DNA from: Diplosphaera chodatii
Lineage: Eukaryota > Chlorophyta > Trebouxiophyceae > Prasiolales > Stichococcaceae
NCBI GenBank assembly: GCA_032358165.1
Contig: JAALGY010000053.1
Coordinates: forward strand, 2,108,001 to 2,172,000
DNA length: 64,000 nt
Reading direction: 5' to 3'
Shown here: one piece after another, positions 23,728 through 35,006 of the stretch
Position numbering within the stretch: position 1 is the first letter of the stretch
Layout of the letters: the number at the start of each line of letters is the position of its first letter
Notes under the pieces: generated by a model
The model's input: the letters and a program-made list of their open reading frames with translations, nothing else
Told to the model about the DNA's origin: nothing
The model's database searches: none
Program-made: the position numbers and the translations under genes

Positions 23728-26298
23728 ATGCATCTTGCCAACAGTGCAAAGACTTCCAAAGCATGCATAGTCTGCAGCAATGCACATCACATGCGACGAG
23801 CGAGTGTGGCCAGCACCTGGCGCTTGCGACATTGCCGCTGCACAGCACGCTTCCATCGCAGCACTGCCGATCACGTCAGCGTCGCACTACCAGCGGCCAG
23901 CACCAGTCGCTCATGTAGAAGACATACAGTACGGGCCTTGGCAGTTGTATGTGCAGCCAATGAAGCCAGTCTGCCTCACCCAAGCGCAGCACAGCGCATG
24001 CTGGCATTTGGAGAGCGTCAGTTCTTGCCATTGGGACTGCTCGCGTCGCTGCTGATCGGGTGACTGAATCTGGCTGCTTGAAATTCACTTCCTCCTCACT
24101 ATTTTGAGTATGTGACACGAGCACGATCTGGTGAGGTGGTCGGCGGACGATGAGCTGCAGAGGCACTTGAAGTCTTCGCATGACGTGTCTGCACAGTACA
24201 CCAGGTAGTGCAGTTGATGGGATGCAGGTACACGTTTCCAGGCCCGGGGCTGCAGGCAGCTAGGCTCGAGCTGCAGCGGGTTGCCACTGTCGGCATCTTT
24301 GTCATACAGGTCCGCCAATTGCATCTGTGCAGCTGCAGAGTCCGCAGGCTTCCTGCACCTAGGCACATGCGCCGTGGTAAGGATCGAATGCAGCATCCAA
24401 ATTGCTCTGATTGCTAGTTTGCCCACACGGCAGGGACTGAATCTAAAGCGCGGGGAAGCGGCAAAGGCGCTGACGAGCTGGGGTGCCACCCTGTATGGCA
24501 TTGTCGCAATCCTGCTGCTGACGCCCCTGCTGGCCATTCCAGTACAGGTGTGCGCCCTGGATCTGCCATCTGAAGCACCCGTCTTTTGAAGTGCTGCTGT
24601 CTCAGTGAATGGTCGCATTCGTACAATGGTTGTCAAGTTGCCTCGATTTGGTCAAAAATATTCTTGTTCTGCAGCGGCTGCCATTGGGGCGGCCGGAGCT
24701 CGCCTTTGGCCTTGCGGTCTTCTGCTGCATGCCGACGGCGCTGTCATCTGGTGTGACACTGACTCAGGTACAGCACATCCACAGCAAACACCAGTCGTGG
24801 TGGTTGATGCCTCTGCCACAGTTGCCAGCATGTCACCCCCTGGCGGCCAGGGCAGCCCTGAAGTAGGGCTGGTGTGCAGGCGGTGGGCGGGAACACGGCG
24901 CTGGCGCTGCTGCTGGTGATCGCCACCAACCTGGGCGGCATCTTCACCATGCCGGTGCGCAGCATCGCTGCTGCGAGGCCAGCACCTTTGTGATCATTGT
25001 GCTGCGCCAGACCACTCTTACATCACTGCCATTGCATCGATGACAGCCTGCGGGCACTGCAGCTCTCAAAAGGATGCTCAAGCGGACCACACTTCCGCAT
25101 TCCTGACGCCGTGTTCCCAGAGGCAGCATGTCAATGTGCATGCCTGCTGCAAGGCCTGACGCCCGCGCCCCTGCCGCCTGCAGTTCATGCTGGCGGCGCT
25201 GCTGCGGGGCGGGGCCACGGGGGTGGCGCTGTCGCCGCTGCCGCTGCTGCGCGCGCTGCTGCAGACCATCCTGGCGCCGCTGCTCGTCGGCGTGTCCACC
25301 CGCGCCCTCGTCCCAGGTGCCTGCTCCTGCATGCCGCACCTGGACACCCGCCGTCCGCCACCCGCTCTTGTTGCTGGCCCTCGAACCCACTCTAGCCCGT
25401 CTCGACGAAGTGCTCCGTCACAGTCAAAGTGGAAATTATGCTCATGATGGAGCGCGACCCACATTCTGTGCGCAGGGGCGGCTCGGCTGGTGGACACGAA
25501 CAAGCGGTGGGTGACGCTCGCGAGCGGCTGCCTGCTCATCCTGGTGCCCTGGATGCAGGTCAGCCGTGCCGCCAGCAGCAACATCGCCGTGTCTGCATCG
25601 TCCATCGGCTGGGTGCGCACATGCCGTTCCTTCCTCCTGAGCATGTTCTGCAGTGGGCCAGGGGGTGCCTCGCAGTTGTGTCTGTGTGTCCTGAATGCGT
25701 TTCTGGGCACCAGTTGCCTAACGTCAAAACTAAGAGCTGCGATACACCATGAGCCGAGAACAGCGTGTCGCCACTCCGCAGGTGGTCGTCGCGGGTGCAG
25801 TCATCCACCTGGTCTTCTTGACGTGTAATACGACTGCTGTGCGGCTGCTGGGCATTGGCGGTGCCGGCAATGCCTCAATACCAGGCAGCTCCGCTGCAAC
25901 AGCGGCGTTGGGCGTGCGGCGGGCCGTCATCCTGGTCGCCTCCCAGAAAACGCTGCCGGTACCACCTTGTTGTTGGTTGGACTGCAAGTGCAGAGGGCCT
26001 CTGGATCGCCCTGTGCTTGCCACCTGACGTTCCTGCTGCCATTGGTGTCAGCTGCATACAGCAAGACAGCACCTCCACCGATGAGTAGGCAGCCGACGAC
26101 AGGCTGCCCGACTGTGCGCAGGTGGCAGTGACGGTGCTGGGGCAGCTGGCAGCTGCGGGGGTCGCGCCGGGCGCGGCCGGCCTCGCGACAGTGCCCGCGG
26201 TGATCGCGCACCTCGTGCAGATCATACTGGACAGTGTGCTGGTGTCGCGGTGGCAGTCGCGGGATGCAGCAGCAGCGCAGAAAGCCGCGTGGTCGTAA
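23728..26298 (+). CDS. BASS4: BASS4-like plastid sodium/metabolite cotransporter
   Basis: A membrane carrier of the bile acid:sodium symporter superfamily (SBF-like), expected in the plastid envelope. The proposed ATG at 23728 opens an Arg/Ser/Ala-rich, acid-poor N-terminus of about 90 residues like a transit peptide, followed by 'RQFLPLGLLASLLIG'. Exons: 23728 to about 24059; about 24227-24309 ('VATVGIFVIQ'); about 24432-24546 ('SWGATLYGIVAILLLTPL'); about 24678-24766, with the family signature 'GLAVFCCMPTALSSGVTLTQ'; about 24879-24953 ('NTALALLLVIATNLGGIFTM'); about 25186-25315; about 25480-25557 ('RLVDTNKRWVTLASGCLLI'); about 25783-25960 ('AVILVASQKTLP'); and 26122-26298 ('AHLVQIILDSVLVSRW'), ending in TAA. 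Order and wording match plant BASS4 closely. Substrate is unknown. A short additional exon between 25558 and 25782 cannot be excluded. Confidence 0.88.
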
Positions 26299-26446
26299 CT
26301 GCGCCGGGCTGGTTTGGTGGCAGCCCTCGGGGTTGAGGCGGGCAGAGGACTTATGAGCTGTAGCGCATCGACATTCATGCACCTGGTTTTACAGCATTCA
26401 CGTTTGTAAGACACAACCACCAGCGAGAACTGCGACATGCTGACAG

Positions 26447-26996
26447 TCAGCCTCGATACTCTGGATGAAGCTCCTGGTTCTCTATCTCCTGCCGCTTGTC
26501 CATAAACTGCGACCACAACAACAGCACGATCACCACAGCAGAGGTGCATTCACATGCACATATACAGCACAGTGAGTGCGGGCTGCTGCTGAGCGTGGGT
26601 TCCTGCTTCAGCACCTTGTCCTTTGCTTGCATGACTGCATCTCGGCCGGTCAGCAGCAGTCGCATAATCTACGAGATAGCAAGCAGCTTCAGACGACGCT
26701 GCTGTGCAGTGTTCCTTCGTACAGCGAAACACGACAATGAACATCACGCTCACGACTATGGGATCCGTTTCGTGCCGTGCTGCTTCAAACTCCTGGCGTG
26801 CGCTTTGCCGCAGCACGTCTCGCCTGCACAGACACGACGGGGTTGTCTTGTCATGTCATCCTATTCGCTTCGAGGCCAGCCTCAGCGCACATGGCGGCGG
26901 GTTGAATGTCACGGTTGCCGCACATCAGCTTACCAGGGCCGTCCAATCTCATCACTCCATACGAACAGTCGGGAGTACCTCCAAATATCCCGGTAC
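26447..26996 (-). CDS. LYR-motif (Complex1_LYR family) small protein, first exon not found
   Basis: LYR proteins are small mitochondrial factors that help assemble respiratory complexes or iron-sulfur proteins, usually bound to acyl carrier protein. On the minus strand three or four short exons join in frame. The first (about 26996-26935) gives 'YRDIWRYSRLFVWSD', with the preceding Leu supplied by the missing upstream exon. The next (about 26825-26752) gives 'LRQSARQEFEAARHETDPIV', followed by about 26666-26570 ('MRLLLTGRDAVMQAKDKV') and a last exon ending 'DKRQEIENQELHPEY' and a stop at 26447. The L-Y-R start, the downstream phenylalanine region and the 'EFEAARHETDP' helix fit the family. 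A candidate upstream frame begins at 27384 on the minus strand but I could not join it in phase. Which LYR subfamily it belongs to is unclear. Confidence 0.72.
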
Positions 26997-28353
26997 CTGA
27001 CGCGCACAAACAGACCAACGGCGCAGTGCATGGTTGGCGACACTGCACTACACACCCCAAGGCGCACAGCAGACCAGCAGACCAGGGTGGCTTTGCAGTA
27101 TGTTCCGGGACGTACAGGTTAATGGCGTCCTTGTTCGTGGTCAGGAGCTGGCTCTGGCCGTCTGGACGACTGCGACCCTTGTCCTGCATTGACGTGCACC
27201 AGGTCAGACATATGGCCTGCGCCGTGCATGCCACTAACTCAACAGCAGTGAGCACTGCTCGTACCAGACTCTCGTGCAGCAGGGCCTCCACATCGGAGCT
27301 GGTCGCATCATAGTGCACATATGCTGTTTCTCTGGGAGCTGAGCAAATCCTCGCCAGCCGCTTTGCGGTGCGCACCCGCTGCATTGGCTGACAACAGTAT
27401 CCGGAGAGTGCTACATGGATTCTTCACCACTCATGCGCCACAGCCCTTCAGTCCCAACTCATTAACCTCCGTACACGCAGTAGCTACAGATGCGCGTTCA
27501 CTGAGAGCTGGCGATGGCGAGGGATGTCAGCGACGCGACGTGCAACAGGTAGACAGGCCCCTCGTTGACGACAGCAAGCACGGGGGGCAACTCGAACGGT
27601 TCACAGGTAACCTGTGCAGTGGTTGGCAGCATGCCAAATGGATAGCAACCCCCTGCACGGCAATATTGTGCATCAGGGGGAGTACCGCTCTGGCCAAACC
27701 ATGCTCAGCTACAGGGCAGGATTGTGAACTCCGGCAGTACACGATGCATACGTTTGCATCGAGCGGTGTGGACGTGCAATGTGTAGGTACAGGCCTGAGT
27801 ACAGTACTCAGCGCTTTACCCTTCCGTTTTCGTTCCTCCCTCTACTCATGCACACCGCGTGACGCGCGAATTTTGCCTGTTACTCAGCTGACATCCTTTG
27901 TACTGCTTGGAAGCGGGGCTGCACTCTTTGCACCCGCACCTTGCCCACTGTCTCTACAAGGCATAGATCATCTGCTTGGGTGATCTGAGCCGCGTTCGGG
28001 CGTGGTTGTAAGGTTTCATATTGCGATCCGAAAGCCAGCAAGACACCTGCCTGTCTGGTGCATCAGCTACCTGAGGTGGAGCAGGCTGGCAAACAGAGCA
28101 GCTGTATCGGTCAGGTAAAGATCCTATAACAGTGCTGCTGTACAGTGTACCGGCTGCTTTACCGATTTGCCGGAGTGCACCTGCTATCGCTGATGCTGAG
28201 CAATGTGCAGCCTGCAATGTCAGCGGACTGGGCCAGTTGCTGGGCATGTGTGATGTCTATGTCAAATGTTTGAGGTCCAACAGTCTACGTGGTACACGCA
28301 GGAGGTCGCCCATTGCATATCGGGTCAGTCGTGGTAATCGACCTGCAGAGGCA
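26997..28353. other. Divergent intergenic region between LYR gene (-) and glycosyltransferase gene (+)
   Basis: This 1.35-kb stretch must contain the missing 5' exon and promoter of the LYR gene and the promoter of the plus-strand glycosyltransferase. Minus-strand frame 27384-26851 is open for 177 codons but overlaps the LYR exon in a different frame and has no clear similarity. Nothing else is supported between 27.4 and 28.35 kb. Confidence 0.4.
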
Positions 28354-31300
28354 ATGCATCGGGCACGGCGCGTAGACCACTGCTCCCTCAGCTCCTTGAT
28401 AGCGCTGTTGGGGTGTTTCGCGGTTCTAAGCATCCCAGGGAGCAACGCCCTGCGCATTGGCATCGCAAGCTACGAGCCAGGGGCGCCGGTGCTGGCGCAA
28501 AACCTGACACTCGGCCAGCTGGGGTGGCAGCTGCAGGTGCCCAAAGCCTGTTCCTGAAGTCCTCGGTGCACCAGCTGCGTAACCTCCGTATGTTCATGTG
28601 GTACTGGCTCCAGCTGCTGGGCCTGCATGTACATCATGTCGCAATCTGCACGCCCACAGGAAGCGGGCAATGCCGTGGAACTCATCTTCTCGCAAGCCGA
28701 GTTCGAGGACAAACTGAGGAGGACGGACGTCGTAATCACACAGGGGGTGCGCATGCACTCTAAACTACCCACTTGACCGTGCGCTCATGCCTGACACTGG
28801 ATCGTGCATGCAGCAATTTACCCGACACCCCTGTGTCTTCCAACACAGCAAGCCGCGCTGGACATCTCGGACTACGCCGACGCTGCGGCCGTGCCCATCG
28901 TGCGCTTCGTGGACGTTGAGGATGCGCTCAGCCCAGCTTTTGAGCGTCCTGCGCTCATCGTGTTGCCGCCACAGCCGCTGTGCCGATTGGGGCCCCCAGT
29001 CCTCCATCAGAGCTCACCGCTGCCGACATGCGAGGAGGACACGCCAGTCTTCTACCTGGACGTGAGATCACAGAATGCACTTTTGCTTGAGCTGACCTTT
29101 GTGTGATGTGCAGTTGGGTCCCTGCCTCTCCGTGGCTCTGGCACTCCCTCTGGTTCTGCGGTGCCGTGCACCTTTGTGATATGCTGATCGTTGCATGCGC
29201 AGGTGCCGCGCTTCCGCTTTGAGGGCGTGCATGGCATCCCGGCGCTGCTGCAGCACATCCAGACGGTTGCGAGGAAGGCGAGCACGTGTGAACCGCGCAG
29301 CATTCTCGTGGAGCTGGTGAGAGCGCTGCCCAGGCAGCAGCGGGTGTCCCTTGGACAGACGCCACACGGCAGACATGGCACAATGGCATGGTGGTGTCAA
29401 ATGGAGGCTTGGCATTTCAGTCGATAGGCCCAACCACACAGCCATGTTGTGTGTGTGGCTGCAGGGCGTTGAACAACCAGAAGCACCTCTGCCGCCGACG
29501 CTGGGGCTGACCATGATGGTCAAGAATGAGGCGGACTTCATCGTGCAGACCCTCAAGAGCACCAAGCCCTTCATTGACCACTGGACGATTGTCGACACAG
29601 GTCAGTCGGAATGTATGGAGCTCCAGCTGAAAGCACCAGTGAGACCGCATCCCACAATATCCAAAGCGTAGTCCATTGAAGGATGGACAATTCATTTTTC
29701 AAGCGTCGTGTTTCGCCTGCGTCGTGTTGCAGGATCCACAGACAACACAGCAGAACTCATCGAAGAGACGATGAAGGACATGCCTGGCGAGCTGTTCCAT
29801 GCCAAGTTCGAGGACTTCAGCACGTCGCGCAACCTTGTGAGCAAAGTTGCAGCTCCTTTGCACTCATGGATTCAGGGACTGCTATGCTGGCCACAGTTTA
29901 GTGCGTACTACCTGGACGTCCATCGGTTTATGCATGTTGATGGCTGGGAATAAGCAGATGCTGTAATGACATGCAGGTGTTGAAGCGGCATGGCAATGCG
30001 ACGGCGTATGCCTTTCAGCTAGATGGTGACTATATAGTGAAGAATGGCTGGCGGCTGCGCGCCGCCTGCATTCGGCTGCAGAGGGAGTGCCGTCACAGGT
30101 CTGCTGCAGCTTGCAAAACACTGCAGTGACCACCTGAACGCTTCAGGAATACTCCAATGTCGTAGAGTCCAATGTCTCAGGCGTGTGGCGGTGGCACATA
30201 TGCAGATTAGTGCGACCACCAGTACTCTGAATGCTGACCCGCTGTCCGCAGGTCCATCGAGCTGTGCAGTCAGGCGATGTTCATCACCAAGCGCTATGGC
30301 GGGCTCTCCCACATGTGGACCAGGGTGTTTCCCACAGAAGGTGCGTCGCCCGTTGAGGGGCTAGCAGTCGGCGGATGAGGATCATGGCGACTGGTACTCT
30401 GTGTGCAGCTGCCCGCAGCAGACATTGGGGCATCTGACCGCATGCCTGTGCATGTGTGCGCCAGACAGCATTCCAGCATTGACACGAAGAGTGACTTGTG
30501 CACTGCAGAGATTGGCACCGAGCAGGGTTGGCACTACACATACCCCATTCATGAGTGGCCCATCAACCGGGTCACACAGTACCAGGGTAATAGGCCGATC
30601 TGCAGTCAGCACATGTTAGCATATCACAATTTTGAGTCATGCAGATCGCCCTCAGCATCGGCAGCTGGTCGTGAGTTGCACAGGCATATCTTGAGTTCTG
30701 CTGCACTGCAGGGGGCAGGCAGACCATCACCATGAAGCACGTCGAGGAGTTCTTCATTCACGAGGCGCATGAGAGGTGGGCTGTGATCTGCAGCACCATG
30801 AAGCTGACCGCTGCTGTGCACACAGGCATGCGTGATGCACCATTTGCAGCTGGCCGCAACACCATCTGACCTTGCAAAGATCTGCCCGCAGGTCGACGAA
30901 GAAGAGCACAAAGCGGATCGAAGAGAACGACCTGCCGCTGCTGCAAAAGTGGCGCAAGTCACACCCCACCGACCACCGCATTGCATTCTACCTCAGCCAG
31001 ACCCTCATGGCGCTGCGGCGATGGGAGGAGGCGATACAAGCATACGGCGAGCGCATCGCGCTGGGTGGTTACCATGTGAGTGGCTGCAATGTGGCCGACC
31101 AGCTGCGGAGCTTTCTAACATGTCGTCACAGTTCATCTGTCGTCGGTACCACCTCTGCAGCGGCTGCTGACAACTGTGGACCGCCAGCCTGACAGCCAGT
31201 CAGGTGCGCCGGCTACAAGCCAGTGACAGGGTAGCTTGTCGGTGTGCAGATGGAGTTGTACGAGGCCAAGATGAAGAGCGCGATGTGCCTGCAGCAGCTG

Positions 31301-32250
31301 GGGCGGGACCCCACCCACATGCTGCAGGTGGGCGTCAGCGCCGCAATCCCACGCCTGCCTCATCACTGGTTTTGTTGCTGCTTCAACCCTGAATGCAAGT
31401 GTATCAGGCTGGCACATGTGGATGCGACCGGGCGCTGACATGGCTGTCGACATGCGCAGGACGCGTGGCTGAACTCCCCCTGGAGGGCGGAGCCGCTGTA
31501 CGAGCTGGCCAAGTGGCACGACCAGCAGCTGCGCAACTGCACCGCCGGCGACGTGCACTGCGAGCAGAAGCACCACATGGGCGCCTTCCTGAACGCCAAG
31601 ATGGTGCGCCAGCTCAGGCGCTCTGCATGACCTCTCGCCCATGCTGCAACTGGAGAGGGGCGTATCCATGCACACATGCTCCAGGAGATATGGAGCAGAG
31701 GCGGCAGGCCCATGACACAGGGCAGACACTCCCCAGTTCCCTACGATGCCCCTTTTGAGTCCCCGAACATCAAAGTATGGGTTTGCCGGTCGATGAGCTG
31801 GTCGGTGAAGCGACCCTGCCCCCAGCAGGCGTCAGAGGTGCCGGTGCCGGCGGAGGACGAGGGGCTGGTGGACCTGACGGTGTACGGGCCGTACGGCAGC
31901 GCCGCCGAGATGCTGGCGGTGCACGCCTTCTTCGTGGCCAAGGACACGCGGTCGCAGCCCACCTGGCAGCGCGGCGTGTACACCCTCGGCCAGCACGCGG
32001 CGGCGCACCTGGTGCGCCTGTCACGCTGGGCGGCTTCGACAGACGGTGCTGCAGCCTGCGCGGCGGACGCGCTTCCACAGCGAGGCACCATCTGCTATGC
32101 AGCACCGCATGAGTTTGTGTTGTCGAAGTACAGCGCTAACAGGGTGTTTGCCATTGGGCTGTCATGCAGGTGGCGGGCAAGCCAGATGACACACGTTTGC
32201 AAGTGAATCTGAAGTCCTACGACTCGCTGCGGCCCTATGTGTTCCCATGA
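28354..32250 (+). CDS. Secretory-pathway glycosyltransferase family 2-like protein with helical repeats
   Basis: The proposed start at 28354 opens a basic then hydrophobic N-terminus ('SLSSLIALLGCFAVL') like a signal peptide or signal anchor, followed by 'LRIGIASYEPGAPVLAQNLT'. After a roughly 250-residue N-terminal domain of unknown family comes a GT-A type domain: 'TLGLTMMVKNEADFIVQTL' (about 29500), 'HWTIVDTGSTDNTAELIEE' joined across the intron 29600-29733, and 'AFQLDGDYIVKNGWRL' (about 30012) at the position of the metal-binding DxD. Later exons: 'GLSHMWTRVFPTE' (about 30300), 'GWHYTYPIHEWPINRV' (about 30523), and from 30890 a helical part with 'HPTDHRIAFYLSQTLMALR' and 'WEEAIQAYGERIALGGYH', which look like TPR units, ending near 32000. 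The last exon (about 32170-32250) ends 'SLRPYVFP' and stop. Donor and acceptor sugars are unknown; the location is probably Golgi or ER lumen. Confidence 0.78.
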
Positions 32251-32508
32251 GTCCATGCAGCTAGCCAGGACACCCTCGTGCAAGGGGTGACAGCAAGGAG
32301 CGGCATCCGGTCTTCGTTCAAATTGCTGACGTTACACTGCTGCTCATTGCCTAGACTGCCTTCTGACACTGTGTCGCCACCTAGTGACATCAGCATGGAC
32401 AGCATGTTCCTAAGAGGTTGCAGCATGACTGTTGACAACGACCGAATGACTGTTTCTACAACCGCCATCACATGGTCCACTTTCAAGGCTTGGGGTGGCC
32501 GCTGCCAG

Positions 32509-34516
32509 TCATGACACCTTGGTACTCTCTGGGTAGAAGCGGCCTCGGCGGCTGCGCCACTTGGTCAGCAGCGTGAAGAGCGCCGACAGCGGCGTGAGAT
32601 ACCTGCATCGGCAGATGCGAGCTCGACATCAACACAAGCGAGAGGTTGAGGTTGAGGGCGGACAGCCGAATACATTTTTGATATATGCCACCTGCACATA
32701 GTAGAGAAAGTTGGGGTGTGCCCACCTGAAGTATTTGCCATCGCCAGAAACCCCTCGCATACGCGGCGCCAACCTTCAAATTTACAAAAGGAAATACTTT
32801 TAGCTTGTATTCTAGAAAATCCTAGTCAACCTAGACACAGCAAAATTACAGGTGAGTGACACTTTAGCAAGTATAGAAGCCATGCAGTAACAAACCACGC
32901 CGCGACCGTGCGAGGCTCCTCCGCCAACACGTTCAGGAAGCGCGCCGCCCTGGGCGCTGACCTGCGATGCAGGCAGCACACGCGTCCAAAACGCCGTGCA
33001 CGGTGGTTGCGGTGTGGGATGGATCGCAAGGCGCCCCGCCACCACGCACGGCTCCTGGTTGCCACCGTTGACCAGATAGTGATCTTGTGGCACCAACGGC
33101 CATGGCAGGGCTGTGGAAGGCTCAGCGCCAGCGTCACTCATATCCAGCAGGGCTGGGAGCCACATGATCCGCAGTTTGCACAGCCCTGACCTGGCGCTGG
33201 CAGCCAGCAGGTCGGTGGCCACCATGCCCGGGGACACCAGGTGCACGGAGGCGCTGCCGCCGCGCGCCTGCGCCGCCAGGGACGCCTGCATCCCAACAAC
33301 ATGGCGCTCACTGCCATCGTCAGGGCGTGCAGACCAGCCCTCGGGCAGCTGGCCGCCATGCTGCCCATGGTGATCACAGCGCATGCCCAGGGGAGACCGG
33401 CCGACAGCCTGTCGAACGTCGAGGGCAGGCCACGCAGCGCGCCACAGGCAGCAGCGATGCAGGACGTGTGCGACCTTGAGCTGGACCAGCGCCGCCTTGG
33501 TGGCGCCATACGCTGCGTTCTTGGGGGTGGCCCGCCCGTCGCTGCCCTGGCCATCCACCAGGAAGATCTTGCCGCCTGGCGGCTGCTGCTTACGCATCAC
33601 ACGCATTGCTGCACGGCTGCCTGCGTACGGCCAGAGGTATAGTGTATACCTTGTCAGCGCATGACGGAATGTCGGCAAGCAAGCAGGCGCTCTTGACTGT
33701 GTGTGACGCACCAAAGATGCTGCCCAACAAGTTTGTGTTGATGACTGCCTGCATGTGCCATCACAACCATCATCATCATTGGACCCTAATTTCAGCATGC
33801 AACAAGAGGACCGACTCCATGACATGCACGGTAAGGTGCAGCTCTGCACAGGGCGCAGCCCACCTGCATGACGGCAGGGTCGCTGTCCACAAGATCGCCC
33901 TTGGTGGGCTGGCTCGCCCCGGCGTTGTTGACCCAGAGGTCCACGCGCTGGAGCTCTGACACCGCATAGTCTGCCAGCGCCTCTGCCTGCTCTGAGCTGC
34001 CTGCATGCGGGTCGTGATGAGGTTGGCATGGCAGGATTTACGTCACATCGGGTGCTGCTGGAGGGCAGCATGTGCACGCAGCTGCCGGCACCTCACCGAC
34101 ATCAGCGGCGAATGACCGCACAGTGGCCTCTGGGTACCGCTTCGCCAGCCGGTCTGCCTCTGCTGCGCAGCGCTGAGCGTCGCGGGACGAGATGACGACG
34201 GAGTCGCCCAGTGACAGGAAGTGCTCTGCCAGCGCTAGCCCCAGACCCTTGCTGCTGCCGGTGATCACGACCTGCATCATGCAGACGCAGCCCTGTATGC
34301 GAGCTGGTGTGACCGCAAAGCGCAGGGGTTCACATGCGCTGGCAGCACCACCACTCAGTCTCGAGCAAGGCGATTTCGGACCTTCAGGTTGCGAGGGCTG
34401 TTGTCTACTGCGGCCCTGTTGCCCTGCCGCAGTAGCTGTAAAGCGGCATACAACACAGGCGCTGCCGCAAATCCCACAGCCGCTGAAGTCGGGTCCAGTG
34501 ACCAGAAAGAATGCAT
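32509..34516 (-). CDS. NOL: Chlorophyll b reductase (NOL/NYC1 type short-chain dehydrogenase)
   Basis: The enzyme reduces chlorophyll b to 7-hydroxymethyl chlorophyll a with NADPH, the first step of chlorophyll b turnover, in the plastid. A short exon from ATG at 34516 gives 'MHSFWSLDPTSAAVGFAAAP' and a hydrophobic helix, ending 'SPRNLK'. The next exon (about 34271-34090) reads 'VVITGSSKGLGLALAEHF' with the nucleotide motif TGxxxGxG; about 34005-33870 gives 'VDLWVNNAGASQPTKGD' (NNAG); and about 33640-33465 gives 'GKIFLVDGQGSDGRATPK' and the catalytic 'YGATK' (YxxxK). Exons about 33260-33150 ('VHLVSPGMVATDLL') and about 32955-32900 ('FLNVLAEEPRTVAAWFV') follow, and the last is about 32602-32509 ('YLTPLSALFTLLTKWRSRRG', stop). 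The GSDGR and SPGMVATDLL segments are specific to the NOL/NYC1 family. A transit peptide exon upstream of 34516 may be missing. Confidence 0.85.
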
Positions 34517-35006
34517 CAGAGCAAGGTAAAAGATCGGTAAGTGTGAATCATGCTGGGTTGAACCACATCACATGGCATCCCGAGGCGCCAGCATGGCAAG
34601 TGCCCTGCACTGCACAAAACCGCCAAATCAGACGACGCGCTATCGGGAGTTGCTTGCACCCTGCTGCAAGCTTCGAACGCTCAATATCTGGCGTTCCATC
34701 GCAATAATGAACATCGGTCAACTGATGCAATCATGCAGAGTTCCGGGACGGGTCACGTGCCGGTGCCGAGATCCAGCGGCTGGCAATCTTCAGCGGGTCA
34801 TACAGGCACAACTCCGAGCTGCGCGCACTTGTTACATGCGGTCACACCAGCGAACACAATCAAGTGGGGTTCGACAGCACGCGCCAGCGTAGACCATTAG
34901 GTCGCGTTCAACCTTGTGTTTTCTGCTCGGCACAGCGGAGGGTTGACCCGGACCGTCCGTCGCAGAGGGTGCCGTCCACTCGGACGGCGGCCGTGTGCCA
35001 GCCGCC
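34517..35006. promoter_or_regulatory. Head-to-head intergenic region between chlorophyll b reductase and pyruvate kinase
   Basis: About 0.5 kb separates the proposed starts of two divergently transcribed plastid-protein genes. It may hold a shared promoter region. No defined light-responsive or TATA element was convincing. An unrecognised transit-peptide exon of the reductase could also lie here. Confidence 0.45.

Noticed and set aside
32812..34077. 421-codon minus-strand frame read as a single exon
   Set aside because: It contains chlorophyll b reductase exon segments but runs through introns; the SDR motifs need splicing between frames.
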